Of a DNA stretch of 64,000 nt, positions 1 to 8,317 are shown in pieces. Source of the DNA: DASSUW01 sp036257565 (GTDB lineage: Bacteria; Actinomycetota; Thermoleophilia; Solirubrobacterales; Solirubrobacteraceae); contig DATAFH010000111.1 in NCBI GenBank assembly GCA_036257565.1, positions 48,047 through 112,046 of the forward strand, given 5' to 3'. Every line of letters starts with the position of its first letter. Within the stretch, counting starts at the first letter, position 1. The notes beneath the pieces are model-generated. The model ran no database searches. It was not told where the DNA came from and saw only the letters and a list, made by a program, of their open reading frames with translations. The translations under genes were made by a program, and so were the position numbers.

Positions 1-479
1 TGTAGGCCGAGGAAGAACGCCAGTGTCACCACGAAGCTCGGGATCCCGAGCCGCGCCACCAGCACCGCGATCGCGAAGCCGATCACCACGCCGGTGAGGA
101 GCGCCGCGAGCAGGGCGAGCGGCCACGGCCAGTCGCGCTCGGTGAGGGTGGTTGCGAGGATCGCCGCACCCATGCCGGCCGCGAAGCCGGCCGAGAGGTC
201 GATCTCGCCCAACAGCAGGACGAACACCAGCCCCATCGCGAGCACCATGATCGCGGCGCCCTGGTTGATGAGGTTGGCGAAGTTCCCCTTCGAGAGGAAC
301 GTGTCGCCCTCCATGATCCCGAAGATCACCACCAGGGCGACCACCCCGATGATGGCCGGCAGGGAACCCATGTCGCCGCCCTTGACGCGCGTCCAGTACT
401 CCCGTGCTGCCGCGCCGATGCTGCCGCCGGTCTCCTCCTGGATGTCGAACTGCGAGGCGGGCGGCGCCGCGGTGCTCAT
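1..479 (-). CDS. xylH: Sugar ABC transporter permease, XylH/RbsC type (partial at left edge)
   Basis: Only the N-terminal 159 residues are present; the rest lies left of the window. It belongs to the monosaccharide permease family (BPD_transp_2), which forms the membrane channel for a periplasmic-type sugar importer. Hydrophobic segments lie near residues 41-56, 75-90, 96-110 and 121-140, and the GEIDLSAG motif of ribose/xylose permeases sits at residues 91-98. The ATG overlaps the stop of the ATPase gene (ATGA), so the two are translationally coupled. It is the last visible gene of the 2481-to-1 operon. Xylose is the best substrate guess, taken from the binding protein. Confidence 0.88.
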   Translation of the reverse strand, partial: MSTAAPPASQFDIQEETGGSIGAAAREYWTRVKGGDMGSLPAIIGVVALVVIFGIMEGDTFLSKGNFANLINQGAAIMVLAMGLVFVLLLGEIDLSAGFAAGMGAAILATTLTERDWPWPLALLAALLTGVVIGFAIAVLVARLGIPSFVVTLAFFLGL

Positions 480-1303
480 GCTTCACCTCCCACGTTCGCG
501 GCGGCGACCTCGGGCTGGAGGCCGATGTCGCCGGAGCGGCCGGCCGTGATCAGCTCGACGACCTGGCCGTGGCTGACCTCCTTGGCGTCGACCTGCGCGG
601 CCAGCTGCCCCAGGTACAGGCACGCGATGTTGTCGGCCACCTGGAAGACGTCGTTCATGTTGTGCGTGATCAGGATCACCGCGAGCCCGTTGTCCGCCAA
701 TCGGCGGACGAGGCTCAGGACCTGCTCGGTCTGCGCGACGCCGAGCGCCGCGGTCGGCTCGTCGAGGATCACGAGCTTGGAGTTCCACAGCACTGCCCGC
801 GCGATCGCCACGGTCTGGCGCTGACCGCCGGACAGGCTCGAGACCTGCTGGCGCAGCGACCGCAGCGTCCGCACGGAAAGACCGCGCAGCGTGTCCCCGG
901 CGCGTTTCTCCATCGCCGTTTCGTTCAGCGTGACGCCGCCCTTGACCTCACGGCCCAGGAACATGTTGTGGACGACATCGAGGTTGTCGCACAGCGCCAG
1001 GTCCTGATAGACGATCTCGATGCCGAGCGCGTTGGCCTGCCGGGGGCCGTGCACCTCGACCTTCTCGCCCTCCCAGAACATCTCGCCGTGGTCGAACGGG
1101 TGGATGCCGGCCACGCCCTTGATCAGGGTGCTCTTGCCGGCACCGTTGTCGCCGACGAGCGCCGTCACCTTGCCGGCGTAGGTGTCGAGATCGACGTCGC
1201 GCAGAACGTGGACGGCGCCGAAGCTCTTGTTCATCCCCCGCAGGGACAGCACGGGCTGTCCCTGCGGGGTCGCGGATCCTTGCGAGGTCACGCCGTCAGT
1301 CAT
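476..1303 (-). CDS. xylG: Sugar ABC transporter ATP-binding protein, single-domain XylG type
   Basis: This is the cytoplasmic ATPase that powers sugar import. Counting from the ATG at 1303 (275 residues), Walker A (GDNGAGKST) is at 51-59, the LSGGQ signature at 157-161 and Walker B (VILDEPTA) ends near 185. Classical XylG/RbsA proteins carry two fused nucleotide-binding domains in about 500 residues; this one has a single domain, so it probably works as a homodimer. An in-frame ATG at 1321 would give 281 residues and overlap the upstream stop by 14 bases; 1303 leaves a 4-base gap. It sits between the binding protein and permease genes. Confidence 0.9.
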   Translation of the reverse strand: MTDGVTSQGSATPQGQPVLSLRGMNKSFGAVHVLRDVDLDTYAGKVTALVGDNGAGKSTLIKGVAGIHPFDHGEMFWEGEKVEVHGPRQANALGIEIVYQDLALCDNLDVVHNMFLGREVKGGVTLNETAMEKRAGDTLRGLSVRTLRSLRQQVSSLSGGQRQTVAIARAVLWNSKLVILDEPTAALGVAQTEQVLSLVRRLADNGLAVILITHNMNDVFQVADNIACLYLGQLAAQVDAKEVSHGQVVELITAGRSGDIGLQPEVAAANVGGEA

Positions 1304-1307
1304 GGCA

Positions 1308-2423
1308 TCACTGGACCCCATTCTCGCTGCACGCCTTCTTCAGCGCGGCGTTCGTGCAGATGTCGTCGGCGGCGACGAAGCCGTCGGCCACGACGTCCTT
1401 GACGTTCTCCTTCGTGATCCCCTCCGGCTCGAGCAGGACGGACTTGACCTGCTCGCCCGTCTCCGTGTCCTCGACGGAGCCCGAGGCGAGCTTGTCGGCG
1501 CCGGCCTGGTCGCCCTTGGTGAGCGCGATGGCGAGGCCGGACGCCGCGTCGGCCTCCTTCTTGATCGCCTTGTAGACGGTCATGCACTGCGAGCCGAGCA
1601 GCACCCGCTGCAGGCCCTCGGCCGTCGCGTCCTGGCCGGTCGTCGGGATCTTGTCCGTGTCGCCGTTGCGCTTGAGCACGGCCGCGACCGCACCGCCGAG
1701 GCCGTCGTTGGCCGCCGCCACGCCGACGAAGTCGCCGTTCGCCTTCGTGTACATCTGCTCGAAGATCGTTCCGGCCTTCGTGTTGTCCCAGTCGGGCACC
1801 GACTGGTCGGCCGCGACCTCGAAGCCGGCGCCGGTGATCGCCTTCTCGTAGCCCTGCTTGAACAGCGTGGCGTTGTTGTCGGTCGGCGAGCCGTTGAGCA
1901 GCGCCACGGGGCCCGAGTCGTTGCCGTTGTCCTGCATGCACTTGACGAGGCCCTCGCCGATCGTCGTGCCGACCGCGACGTTGTCGAACGACACGTAGTA
2001 GTCCGCGCCGCCGCCCAGCGTCAGCCGGTCGTAGTCGATCGCCGGGATGCCCTGATCCTTGGCCTTCTTGATCACCGTGGCCGCCGAGGGCGAGTCCAGG
2101 TTCACGAGCATGAGCACCGTCACGCCGCCGTTGATCATCTGGTCGGCGATGGTCGAGAACTTGGCCTTGTCGCCGTTGGCGTTCTGGATGTCGTACTCCA
2201 CGCCGGCCGCCTCGAAGGCCTCGCCGAGGAAGCGGCGATCCGCCGTCTCCCAGCGGGCCGACGACGCCGCGTCGGGCAGGATCACCCCGATCTTGCCCTT
2301 GGCCTCGCCGCTGTCGGCGGAGCCACCGCCACCACCACCGTCGTCGTCGTCGCCGCCGCACGCCGCGACGGCGAAGGCCATCGCGAACAGCACTGCGGCG
2401 ATGGCGAAGATGCGTCCCGTCAT
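1308..2423 (-). CDS. xylF: Xylose-type sugar-binding lipoprotein
   Basis: A 371-residue solute-binding protein (periplasmic binding protein type 1 fold, Peripla_BP_4 family) that captures sugar outside the cell for the adjoining importer. A lipoprotein signal ends in AVAAC with lipidated Cys22, followed by an Asp/Gly-rich linker. The stretch around DYDRLTLGG and YVSFDNVAVG closely matches D-xylose-binding XylF proteins, which makes xylose or a similar aldose the likely ligand. The start ATG has a strong AGGAGG-type ribosome site just upstream. It follows the ROK gene by 57 bases in the same direction. Confidence 0.9.
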   Translation of the reverse strand: MTGRIFAIAAVLFAMAFAVAACGGDDDDGGGGGGSADSGEAKGKIGVILPDAASSARWETADRRFLGEAFEAAGVEYDIQNANGDKAKFSTIADQMINGGVTVLMLVNLDSPSAATVIKKAKDQGIPAIDYDRLTLGGGADYYVSFDNVAVGTTIGEGLVKCMQDNGNDSGPVALLNGSPTDNNATLFKQGYEKAITGAGFEVAADQSVPDWDNTKAGTIFEQMYTKANGDFVGVAAANDGLGGAVAAVLKRNGDTDKIPTTGQDATAEGLQRVLLGSQCMTVYKAIKKEADAASGLAIALTKGDQAGADKLASGSVEDTETGEQVKSVLLEPEGITKENVKDVVADGFVAADDICTNAALKKACSENGVQ

Positions 2424-2480
2424 TCCCCTCTCCTCCTTGGTTGCGCCACTCAGGCGCGTGGTTGGCAGAGCATAAGCCCG

Positions 2481-3689
2481 TCAGGCGGCACCCGCCGCGA
2501 GCTTGGTCGGAAACGCACGATCGGCCTCGCTGATCACGAGTGCGATCGCGCCCAGTACCTGCGCCCGGTCCTCCAGGACGCCGGTCACGACCCCGGCGGC
2601 CTCGGCGGCGGACGGCAGCGCGGCGCGCGCGATCGACTCGCGAACGCCGTCCAGCAGCAGATCCCCGGCGGCGGCGAGGTCGCCCCCCACGACCACGAGC
2701 TCGGGGTTCAGCACGTTGATGAGCATCGACACGGCGCGGCCGATCGCCCGGCCCGCGTCGGCGATCACGCGTCGGCAGCCGATGTCTCCCTCGCGCGCGA
2801 GGTCGAGCATCCTCTGGACCGTCATGTCCTCCCCTTGGCTGCGCCGCAGCAGCTCCACGAGCGCCCCCGTGGCGGCCAGGGTCTCCAGGCAGCCGCGGTT
2901 GCCGCAGCGGCACACGAGGCCGCTGGGGTCCACGAGGAAGTGCCCGAGCTCGCCCGCGAGGCCGCCGGTTCCCCGGTACAGCCGGCCGTTGAGGAGCAGC
3001 CCCGCGCCGATGCCGGAGGCGACCTTGAGGTAGATGAGGTCGGTGGCGCCCTGACCTGCGCCGAACGCCGCCTCGGCGAGGGCGCCGAGGTTCGCGTCGT
3101 TGTCGACCAGGATCGGCACCTCGAGGCGGCGGCGCATCTCCGCCACCGCCGGCACGCCGACCCAGCCCGGCAGGATCGCCGACGAGCCGACGATCCCGTC
3201 CTCCTGCAGGATCGGGCCGGGCAGTCCCATCCCGGCGCCGATCACCTGGCTCTCGTCGATCCCGGCCTCGCCGAGCAGCTCCACGATCAGGTCCGCGGCG
3301 GCGTCCAGGCCCTCCTCGGCCGCATGGTCGGTGTCGAGCGGCACGGCGCGCTCGGCGAGGATGCGCGACGAGAGGTCGGACACCGCAACCCGCAGGTGGC
3401 TGTGCCCGAAGTCGATGCCGACAGCGGCGCCGGCCGACGAGTCGAACGACAGCAGGATCGGCGGCCGCCCGCCCTGCGTGCCGTGCGCCTCCCCGGGCTC
3501 CCCTCGCTCCACGACGAGGCCGTCGGCCTGCAGGTCGGCCACCAGGCTCGAGACCGTCGAACGCGAGAGCCCCGTCCGGCGCGCGATCTCCGCCCGCGAG
3601 ATGAGCCCCTGGTCACGCAGCGCGTGGATGACGCGGAGGCGGTTGAGGCGCCGCAACGCCTCGAGAGAGCCGGCTCGACCCGTAGTCAT
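2481..3689 (-). CDS. ROK-family transcriptional repressor (XylR/NagC type)
   Basis: A 402-residue sugar-responsive repressor. An N-terminal winged helix-turn-helix (about residues 15-60, with SRAEIARRTGLSRSTVSSL) is joined to a ROK sugar-kinase-like domain. The ROK zinc motif is visible as CRCGNRGCLE, and the GIDFGHSH phosphate-type motif opens the kinase fold near residue 90. It lies directly upstream of, and on the same strand as, the xylFGH-like genes, so it most likely controls them and itself. Family members usually bind a palindromic operator that is released by the sugar; I did not find a convincing operator. Confidence 0.88.
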   Translation of the reverse strand: MTTGRAGSLEALRRLNRLRVIHALRDQGLISRAEIARRTGLSRSTVSSLVADLQADGLVVERGEPGEAHGTQGGRPPILLSFDSSAGAAVGIDFGHSHLRVAVSDLSSRILAERAVPLDTDHAAEEGLDAAADLIVELLGEAGIDESQVIGAGMGLPGPILQEDGIVGSSAILPGWVGVPAVAEMRRRLEVPILVDNDANLGALAEAAFGAGQGATDLIYLKVASGIGAGLLLNGRLYRGTGGLAGELGHFLVDPSGLVCRCGNRGCLETLAATGALVELLRRSQGEDMTVQRMLDLAREGDIGCRRVIADAGRAIGRAVSMLINVLNPELVVVGGDLAAAGDLLLDGVRESIARAALPSAAEAAGVVTGVLEDRAQVLGAIALVISEADRAFPTKLAAGAA

Positions 3690-3828
3690 GGCGCGGGTAT
3701 CCGACAGGAACCGCTCCTGTTTGTCAAGACCCCGTACGAACCCGGTGGTTCTGTGTCATGACCTTGTCGGGACGACGGAGGAACCGGGCTTCGCGCCAGT
3801 TCCGCACGCGGATGTCGTTGGGGTGGAC

Positions 3829-4767
3829 ATGCCACTGGACCGGACCTTCCTCGCGACGCTGGCCGCCGGGCTGGTCGTCGCCTCTCCCGCGCAGGCGATC
3901 GTCGGCGGTCACGACGCGTCGCCGGGCGAGTATCCGTACGTCGCGCACATCCTCATCGACCGCTCGTTCCAGTGCACCGGGACGCTCGTCACGCGCACGC
4001 ACGTCGTCACCGCCGCCCACTGCTCCTCGCTCGTCCCGGGCGGCGTCGCGAACGTGCCGCTCGGCCAGCCCGGCCAGCTGATCGAGGTCAGCCTCGGCGC
4101 GCACCGGACGCCGTCGGGCAGCCTGACCGGCTACGAGTCCGAAGGTGAGAAGCACGTCGCCAGGTCCGTTTCGGTCAGCCCGGGCTGGGCGGGGCTGGGC
4201 AGCGTGAGCGGCGACGCGGCGGTCGTCGAGCTCGACTCGCCGTCGGCTCTCCCGCCGGTGAAGATCGCCTCCGCCGCCGAGCGCTCCCTGTGGTCGCCGG
4301 GCACGTTGGCCACGATCGCCGGCTACGGCGTCACCGAGTCGGGCGGCGAGCAGCCGGCGGTGCTGCAGGAGGCGCAGGTCCCGATCGCCACCGACGCGGT
4401 CGCCGCCGCCGCGTACCCGTACCTCGTCGAGGGCGTCGACCCGCTGTTCGGCGGCTTCGAGAGCCGCACGCAGGTCGCGGCCGGGTTCCTCGAGGGCGGC
4501 GTGGACACCTGCCAGGGCGACTCGGGCGGCCCGCTGCTCGTGAGCGCCGGCAGCGAGCTGCGCCTGGTGGGCGACACCAGCTACGGCAACGGCCGCGCCG
4601 ACCCCGGCTTCCCCGGCGTCTACGGCCGCGTCGCGGACGACACCCTCCGGGAGTGGATCCGCTCCGTGGCCCCGGGCGCGATCGCGGACGGCTCCGGCTC
4701 GTCGTCCGCCGCGCCGGTCGCGCGCACCACCGCACGTTCGTCGACGGGCGCGCGCTCGTACCGCTGA
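3829..4767 (+). CDS. Secreted trypsin-like serine protease (S1 family)
   Basis: A 312-residue extracellular protease. A Sec signal (residues 1-23, ending SPAQA) is followed at once by IVGG, the mature N-terminus of chymotrypsin-fold enzymes. The triad is His64 (TAAHC), Asp129 (GDAAVV) and Ser232 (GDSGGP). Asp226, six residues before the serine, predicts trypsin-like cleavage after Arg/Lys. The C-terminal 30 residues are Ser/Ala/Arg-rich and look disordered. The frame stays open upstream, but the ATG at 3829 is the start that gives a signal peptide. It is a single gene, divergent from the ROK repressor and followed by a strong terminator hairpin. Confidence 0.9.
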   Translation: MPLDRTFLATLAAGLVVASPAQAIVGGHDASPGEYPYVAHILIDRSFQCTGTLVTRTHVVTAAHCSSLVPGGVANVPLGQPGQLIEVSLGAHRTPSGSLTGYESEGEKHVARSVSVSPGWAGLGSVSGDAAVVELDSPSALPPVKIASAAERSLWSPGTLATIAGYGVTESGGEQPAVLQEAQVPIATDAVAAAAYPYLVEGVDPLFGGFESRTQVAAGFLEGGVDTCQGDSGGPLLVSAGSELRLVGDTSYGNGRADPGFPGVYGRVADDTLREWIRSVAPGAIADGSGSSSAAPVARTTARSSTGARSYR

Positions 4768-4781
4768 AGCTTCTCCCCAAC

Positions 4782-4817
4782 GCCGTAGGGGGGTGCGCCC
4801 CCGCGCCCCCCTACGGC
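4782..4817 (+). terminator. Strong hairpin terminator after the protease gene
   Basis: A perfect 12-base-pair stem, GCCGTAGGGGGG at 4782-4793 and CCCCCCTACGGC at 4806-4817, encloses a 12-base loop and begins 15 bases after the protease stop codon. There is no long T-tract, as is usual for GC-rich actinobacterial terminators. Confidence 0.75.
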
Positions 4818-4919
4818 CTCCCTCTCAGTCCAGCGCCGCCGCCGCGGCCGTCTATGCCGTCGCCTGCGCCGTCTCCCAGGAGCGTGTCGATATCGACGTC
4901 CCTCGTTCGTCATGAGGGC

Positions 4920-5510
4920 ATGACGAGGATCACCGCAGTCGAGAACATCACGCTGGACGGCGTCATGCAGGCGCCGGGACACCCCGCGGAGGACACGCGC
5001 GGCGGGTTCGAGCACGGCGGCTGGGCGGTGCCGTACAGCGACCCCGTGCAGGCCCAGGTGATGGGCGAGGGCATGGCCCGCGAGGGCGCGCTGCTGTTCG
5101 GCCGCCGAACCTACGAGTCGTTCATGCGCGCGTGGGCCGGCCGCGACGACAACCCGTTCTCGCCCGTGCTCGACGCGCGCATGAAGTACGTCGCATCGTC
5201 GACGCTCGAGGAGCCGCTGCCGTGGCGGAACTCGACGCTGCTCCCCGGCGACGCCGCCGAAACCGTGCGCGAGCTGAAGGTCACAGCGCCGGAGGACGAC
5301 CTCGCGGTCCTCGGCAGCGGCGAGCTCGTGCGCACCCTGCTGCGGGCGGGCCTGGTCGACACGCTGCAGCTGCTCATCCATCCTCTCGTCCTGGGCTCGG
5401 GCACGCGGCTGTTCGACGCCGACGGCCCCCGAATCCCGCTGAACCTCACCGATCCGGTCACCACCACGACGGGTGTCGTGATCGGCACCTACCATCTCGC
5501 CGGCGCATGA
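4920..5510 (+). CDS. Dihydrofolate-reductase-like protein (RibD C-terminal domain family)
   Basis: A 196-residue RibD_C-family protein, a DHFR-like fold that usually binds NAD(P)H and reduces pterin- or pyrimidine-like substrates; the substrate of stand-alone members is unknown. Family signs are the N-terminal TAVENITLDGVMQAPG stretch, the LLFGRRTYESF segment near residue 63 and the C-terminal LHPLVLGSGTRLF-type motif. Its stop overlaps the start of the YCII gene (ATGA), so the two are translated together. The ATG at 4920 begins exactly at the conserved N-terminal strand. Confidence 0.88.
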   Translation: MTRITAVENITLDGVMQAPGHPAEDTRGGFEHGGWAVPYSDPVQAQVMGEGMAREGALLFGRRTYESFMRAWAGRDDNPFSPVLDARMKYVASSTLEEPLPWRNSTLLPGDAAETVRELKVTAPEDDLAVLGSGELVRTLLRAGLVDTLQLLIHPLVLGSGTRLFDADGPRIPLNLTDPVTTTTGVVIGTYHLAGA

Positions 5511-5836
5511 CCCGCTACCTGCTGAGCGTCTACCAGCCGTACGGCGCTGGCCCGCCGCCCGACAACCTGGACGAGATCATGCGCGACGTCGGCGCGGTCA
5601 ACGACGAGATGCGGGCCGCGGGCGTCTGGGTGTTCGCCGGCGGCCTGGAGCCTCCCGAGACCGCGTCCGTCGTGCGCGACGCACTCACGACGGACGGCCC
5701 GTTCATCGAGGCCAAGGAGCACCTCGGCGGCTTCACCGTCGTCGACGTTCCCGACGCCGACGCGGCCCTCGCGTGGGGGCGCCGCCTGTCGCGCGCGACG
5801 ACGCTCCCGATCGAGGTCCGCCGCTTCGCGGGGTGA
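5507..5836 (+). CDS. YCII-related (DGPF) domain protein
   Basis: A 109-residue ferredoxin-like-fold protein of the YCII family. The diagnostic DGPF motif lies near residue 64 (TTDGPFIEAKEHLGGF). Members often occur beside sigma factors or small oxidoreductases and their biochemical role is not settled. Here it is coupled to the RibD_C-type reductase by an ATGA overlap, and no sigma factor is nearby. Length is normal for the family. Confidence 0.88.
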   Translation: MTRYLLSVYQPYGAGPPPDNLDEIMRDVGAVNDEMRAAGVWVFAGGLEPPETASVVRDALTTDGPFIEAKEHLGGFTVVDVPDADAALAWGRRLSRATTLPIEVRRFAG

Positions 5837-5942
5837 CAACGGTCCGGCCCGTGCCCGAGGTCGGTGTTGCGCTGGCTCGACGGCGAGCCGGCGACGCGCG
5901 AGAGGGCTGATCGAAGGCCCTACGGGCACCCTCACCCCGGCC

Positions 5943-5999
5943 GGGGCCACCACCACCCCGGGCGCGGCTCAACCGACCGTCGGTTCACGTGGTGGCCCC
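5943..5999. promoter_or_regulatory. Nested inverted repeats upstream of a small ORF and the M20 operon
   Basis: An 11-base perfect inverted repeat (GGGGCCACCAC at 5943-5953, GTGGTGGCCCC at 5989-5999) encloses a second palindrome, AACCGAC-C-GTCGGTT, at 5971-5985. The inner element has the form of a TetR-type operator; the outer one could be a terminator for the RibD_C/YCII pair or part of the same site. Both are seen directly; the functions are inferred. Confidence 0.45.
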
Positions 6000-6035
6000 G
6001 TGTTCCGACAGGCGCGGCGCTGCGACTCTACTTCC

Positions 6036-6164
6036 ATGACCTCCACCCTCCGCCGCCTCCGCTCCGCCGTCTCCGATCTCGTCGCCGAGGATCGTCCCGG
6101 CTTCAAGGAGCGCCGCACCAGCACCACTTCCGGCTACGACGACGGTTCGTGGCTGACGCGCTGA
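6036..6164 (+). CDS. Possible 42-residue small protein
   Basis: A short frame reading MTSTLRRLRS at its start and GSWLTR at its end: basic N-terminus, acidic middle, no membrane segment. It begins 37 bases after the nested palindromes and ends 18 bases before the GTG of the M20 gene, so it could be the first gene of that operon or a leader. I recognise no family, and the ribosome-binding site is weak. Confidence 0.35.
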   Translation: MTSTLRRLRSAVSDLVAEDRPGFKERRTSTTSGYDDGSWLTR

Positions 6165-6182
6165 CCTGACACCATCACGGCG

Positions 6183-7304
6183 GTGCGCGACGCCGCCGTC
6201 GATCTCACCTCGCGCCTCGTCGCCATCGACTCTGTCAACCCCTCCCTCGTGCCCGGTGGCGCGGGGGAGGGTGAGATCGCCCGGTTCGTCGCGGGCTGGG
6301 CCGGCGAGACGGGCCTCCAGACCCAGATCCTCGAGGCCACCCCCGGCCGCCCCAGCGTCATCGTCCGCTCGCCGGGCACGGGCGGCGGCAAGACGCTCCT
6401 CCTGTGCGCTCACCTCGACACCGTCGGCGTCGAGGGCATGGACGCGCCCCACGCGCCGCGTGTCGAAGGCGACCGTCTCCACGGACGCGGCGCCTACGAC
6501 ATGAAGGCCGGCCTCGCCGCCGCTCTCCTGGCCTGCCGCGAGGCCGCCGGCCGCTCGCTGGCGGGCGACGTGGTCGTCGCCGCGGTCGCCGACGAGGAGC
6601 ACGCCAGCCTCGGCGTGCAGGAGGCGCTCGCCGCGGTGCGGGCGGACGCCGCGGTCGTCACCGAGCCCACGGAGATGGAGGTCGTCGTCGCCCACAAGGG
6701 GTTCGTGTGGGCGGAGATCGAGGTCACCGGACGGGCCGCGCACGGCTCGCGCCCGCACCTCGGCGTCGACGCGATCGTCAAGGCCGGCCCGGTGCTCGTC
6801 GGCCTCGGCGAGCTCGACGCCGCGCTCGCGGACCGCACGCACCCGCTGCTCGGCCGCGGATCCGTCCACGCCTCGCTGATCGAGGGCGGCGCCGAGCTCT
6901 CGAGCTACCCGGCGCGCTGCCGCATCGGCCTCGAGCGCCGGACGCTCCCGGGCGACACCGCGGCCGGCGTCGAGGCGGAGCTGACGGCCATCCTCGCCGC
7001 TCAGCCCGACCTGGTCGCGGAGCAACGCACGCTGCTCGCGCGCGAGCCCTTCGAGGTCGATCCGGGTGCGCCGGTGGTCGAGGCGGTCCGCGGCGCCGCG
7101 GCTGCGGTGCTCGGCGCCGCCCCGGAGGTCGGCGGCGCCAGCTACTGGGCCGATGCGGCGTTCATCGCGGCGGCAGGCATCCCGACCGTCATGTTCGGCC
7201 CGGGCGGCGAGGGCGCGCACGCGGTGCAGGAGTGGGTGAGCATCGCCGACACCGAGGCGGTGACGCGGACGCTAATCGAGGCCGCGACGCGGCTGTGCGG
7301 ATGA
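6183..7304 (+). CDS. M20-family metallohydrolase (ArgE/DapE/YgeY-like)
   Basis: A 373-residue di-zinc amidohydrolase. Metal-site residues are visible: His77 and Asp79 (AHLDT), bridging Asp106 (GAYDMKAG), catalytic Glu138 with Glu139 (DEEH), and a C-terminal His in the GPGGEGAHAVQE segment. The dimerisation lid lies near residues 175-285. Family members remove N-acyl groups from amino acids such as acetylornithine or succinyl-diaminopimelate. Its coupling (ATGA) to a diaminopropionate ammonia-lyase-like gene resembles the ygeX-ygeY pairing of enterobacteria. It starts at GTG. Confidence 0.88.
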   Translation: MRDAAVDLTSRLVAIDSVNPSLVPGGAGEGEIARFVAGWAGETGLQTQILEATPGRPSVIVRSPGTGGGKTLLLCAHLDTVGVEGMDAPHAPRVEGDRLHGRGAYDMKAGLAAALLACREAAGRSLAGDVVVAAVADEEHASLGVQEALAAVRADAAVVTEPTEMEVVVAHKGFVWAEIEVTGRAAHGSRPHLGVDAIVKAGPVLVGLGELDAALADRTHPLLGRGSVHASLIEGGAELSSYPARCRIGLERRTLPGDTAAGVEAELTAILAAQPDLVAEQRTLLAREPFEVDPGAPVVEAVRGAAAAVLGAAPEVGGASYWADAAFIAAAGIPTVMFGPGGEGAHAVQEWVSIADTEAVTRTLIEAATRLCG

Positions 7305-8317
7305 GGGCGCTCGTCAATCCGCACCGGGACGCCGGGGCGGTGCCCGCGCCGTCCAGCGAGGCGCGCGCCTTCCACGCCGCCCTGCCCGGGTATGAGCCGA
7401 CGCCGTTGCGCGACGTCTCGCCGCTCGCGCCCGGTGCCGGAGACGTGCGGATGAAGGACGAGTCGAGCCGCCTCGGCCTGCCCGCCTTCAAGGTGCTCGG
7501 CGCATCTTGGGCGACCGAGCGGGCGCTGCGCGAGCACCCGGACGTGCACACCCTCGTCGCCGCCAGCGCCGGCAACCACGGGCGCGCCGTCGCGCACGTC
7601 GCCGCCAGGCGCGGGCTGCGCGCCCGCGTCTTTCTGCCCGCCCGCTCGGTCCCCGCCCGGCGCCAGGCGATCGCGGGCGAGGGAGCCGACGTCGTCCTGG
7701 TCGACGGCACGTACGAGGAGGCCGTGGCGGCGGCCGAGCGCGAGGCCGCGCGGCCGGGCTGCCTCGAGATCGCCGACGTCGGCGCGTCCGGCCCGGCGGC
7801 GTGGGTCATCGACGGCTACGCCACGCTGTTCGCGGAGGCCGCCGAGCAGGCCTCGTTCGACGTGCTGATCGTGCCGGTCGGCGTCGGCTCGCTGGCTGCC
7901 GCGGCGGCGCGCTTCGGAGCACACGCCGGCGTCGCGGTCGTCGGCGTCGAGCCGGCCGCCGCCGCCTGCCTCACCGCCTCGCTCGCCGCCGGCGAGCCGG
8001 TGGCGGTGGAGACGCCGGGGACCGCGATGGCCGGGCTCGACTGCGCGGAGGCGTCGATCGCCGCCTGGCCGTCGCTGCGGCACGGCCTCCACGGCACGGT
8101 CACCGTCGACGACGGCGAGGCCCGCGCCGCGAGGCGCGACCTCGCCGCCGTGGGGCTGGCGATCGGCGACTCGGGCGCCGCCGCACTCGCCGGCCTGCGG
8201 GCGCTCGCCGCCGACCCGGCCTGCGCCGCGCTGCGCGAGGCCGCCGGCCTCGGGCCTGCCGTTCGCATTCTGCTCATCGCCACCGAAGGGCCAACCGACA
8301 CAGCGGAGGAACCATGA
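7301..8317 (+). CDS. Diaminopropionate ammonia-lyase-like PLP enzyme
   Basis: A 338-residue fold-type II PLP enzyme. KDESSRLGLPAFKVLG (residues 52-67) carries the PLP lysine Lys64 and is very like DpaL/YgeX, which convert 2,3-diaminopropionate to pyruvate and ammonia. The phosphate/cofactor loop SAGNHG follows near residue 100. It is about 60 residues shorter than typical DpaL, so a related ammonia-lyase or threonine-dehydratase activity is possible. It overlaps both neighbours (ATGA at each end) in a three-gene operon with the M20 hydrolase and a VOC protein. Confidence 0.82.
   Translation: MRALVNPHRDAGAVPAPSSEARAFHAALPGYEPTPLRDVSPLAPGAGDVRMKDESSRLGLPAFKVLGASWATERALREHPDVHTLVAASAGNHGRAVAHVAARRGLRARVFLPARSVPARRQAIAGEGADVVLVDGTYEEAVAAAEREAARPGCLEIADVGASGPAAWVIDGYATLFAEAAEQASFDVLIVPVGVGSLAAAAARFGAHAGVAVVGVEPAAAACLTASLAAGEPVAVETPGTAMAGLDCAEASIAAWPSLRHGLHGTVTVDDGEARAARRDLAAVGLAIGDSGAAALAGLRALAADPACAALREAAGLGPAVRILLIATEGPTDTAEEP

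Noticed and set aside
2312..2350. GGC/GAC codon runs in both binding-protein genes as possible repeats
   Set aside because: They encode the flexible Asp/Gly linker after the lipoprotein cysteine, a normal feature.
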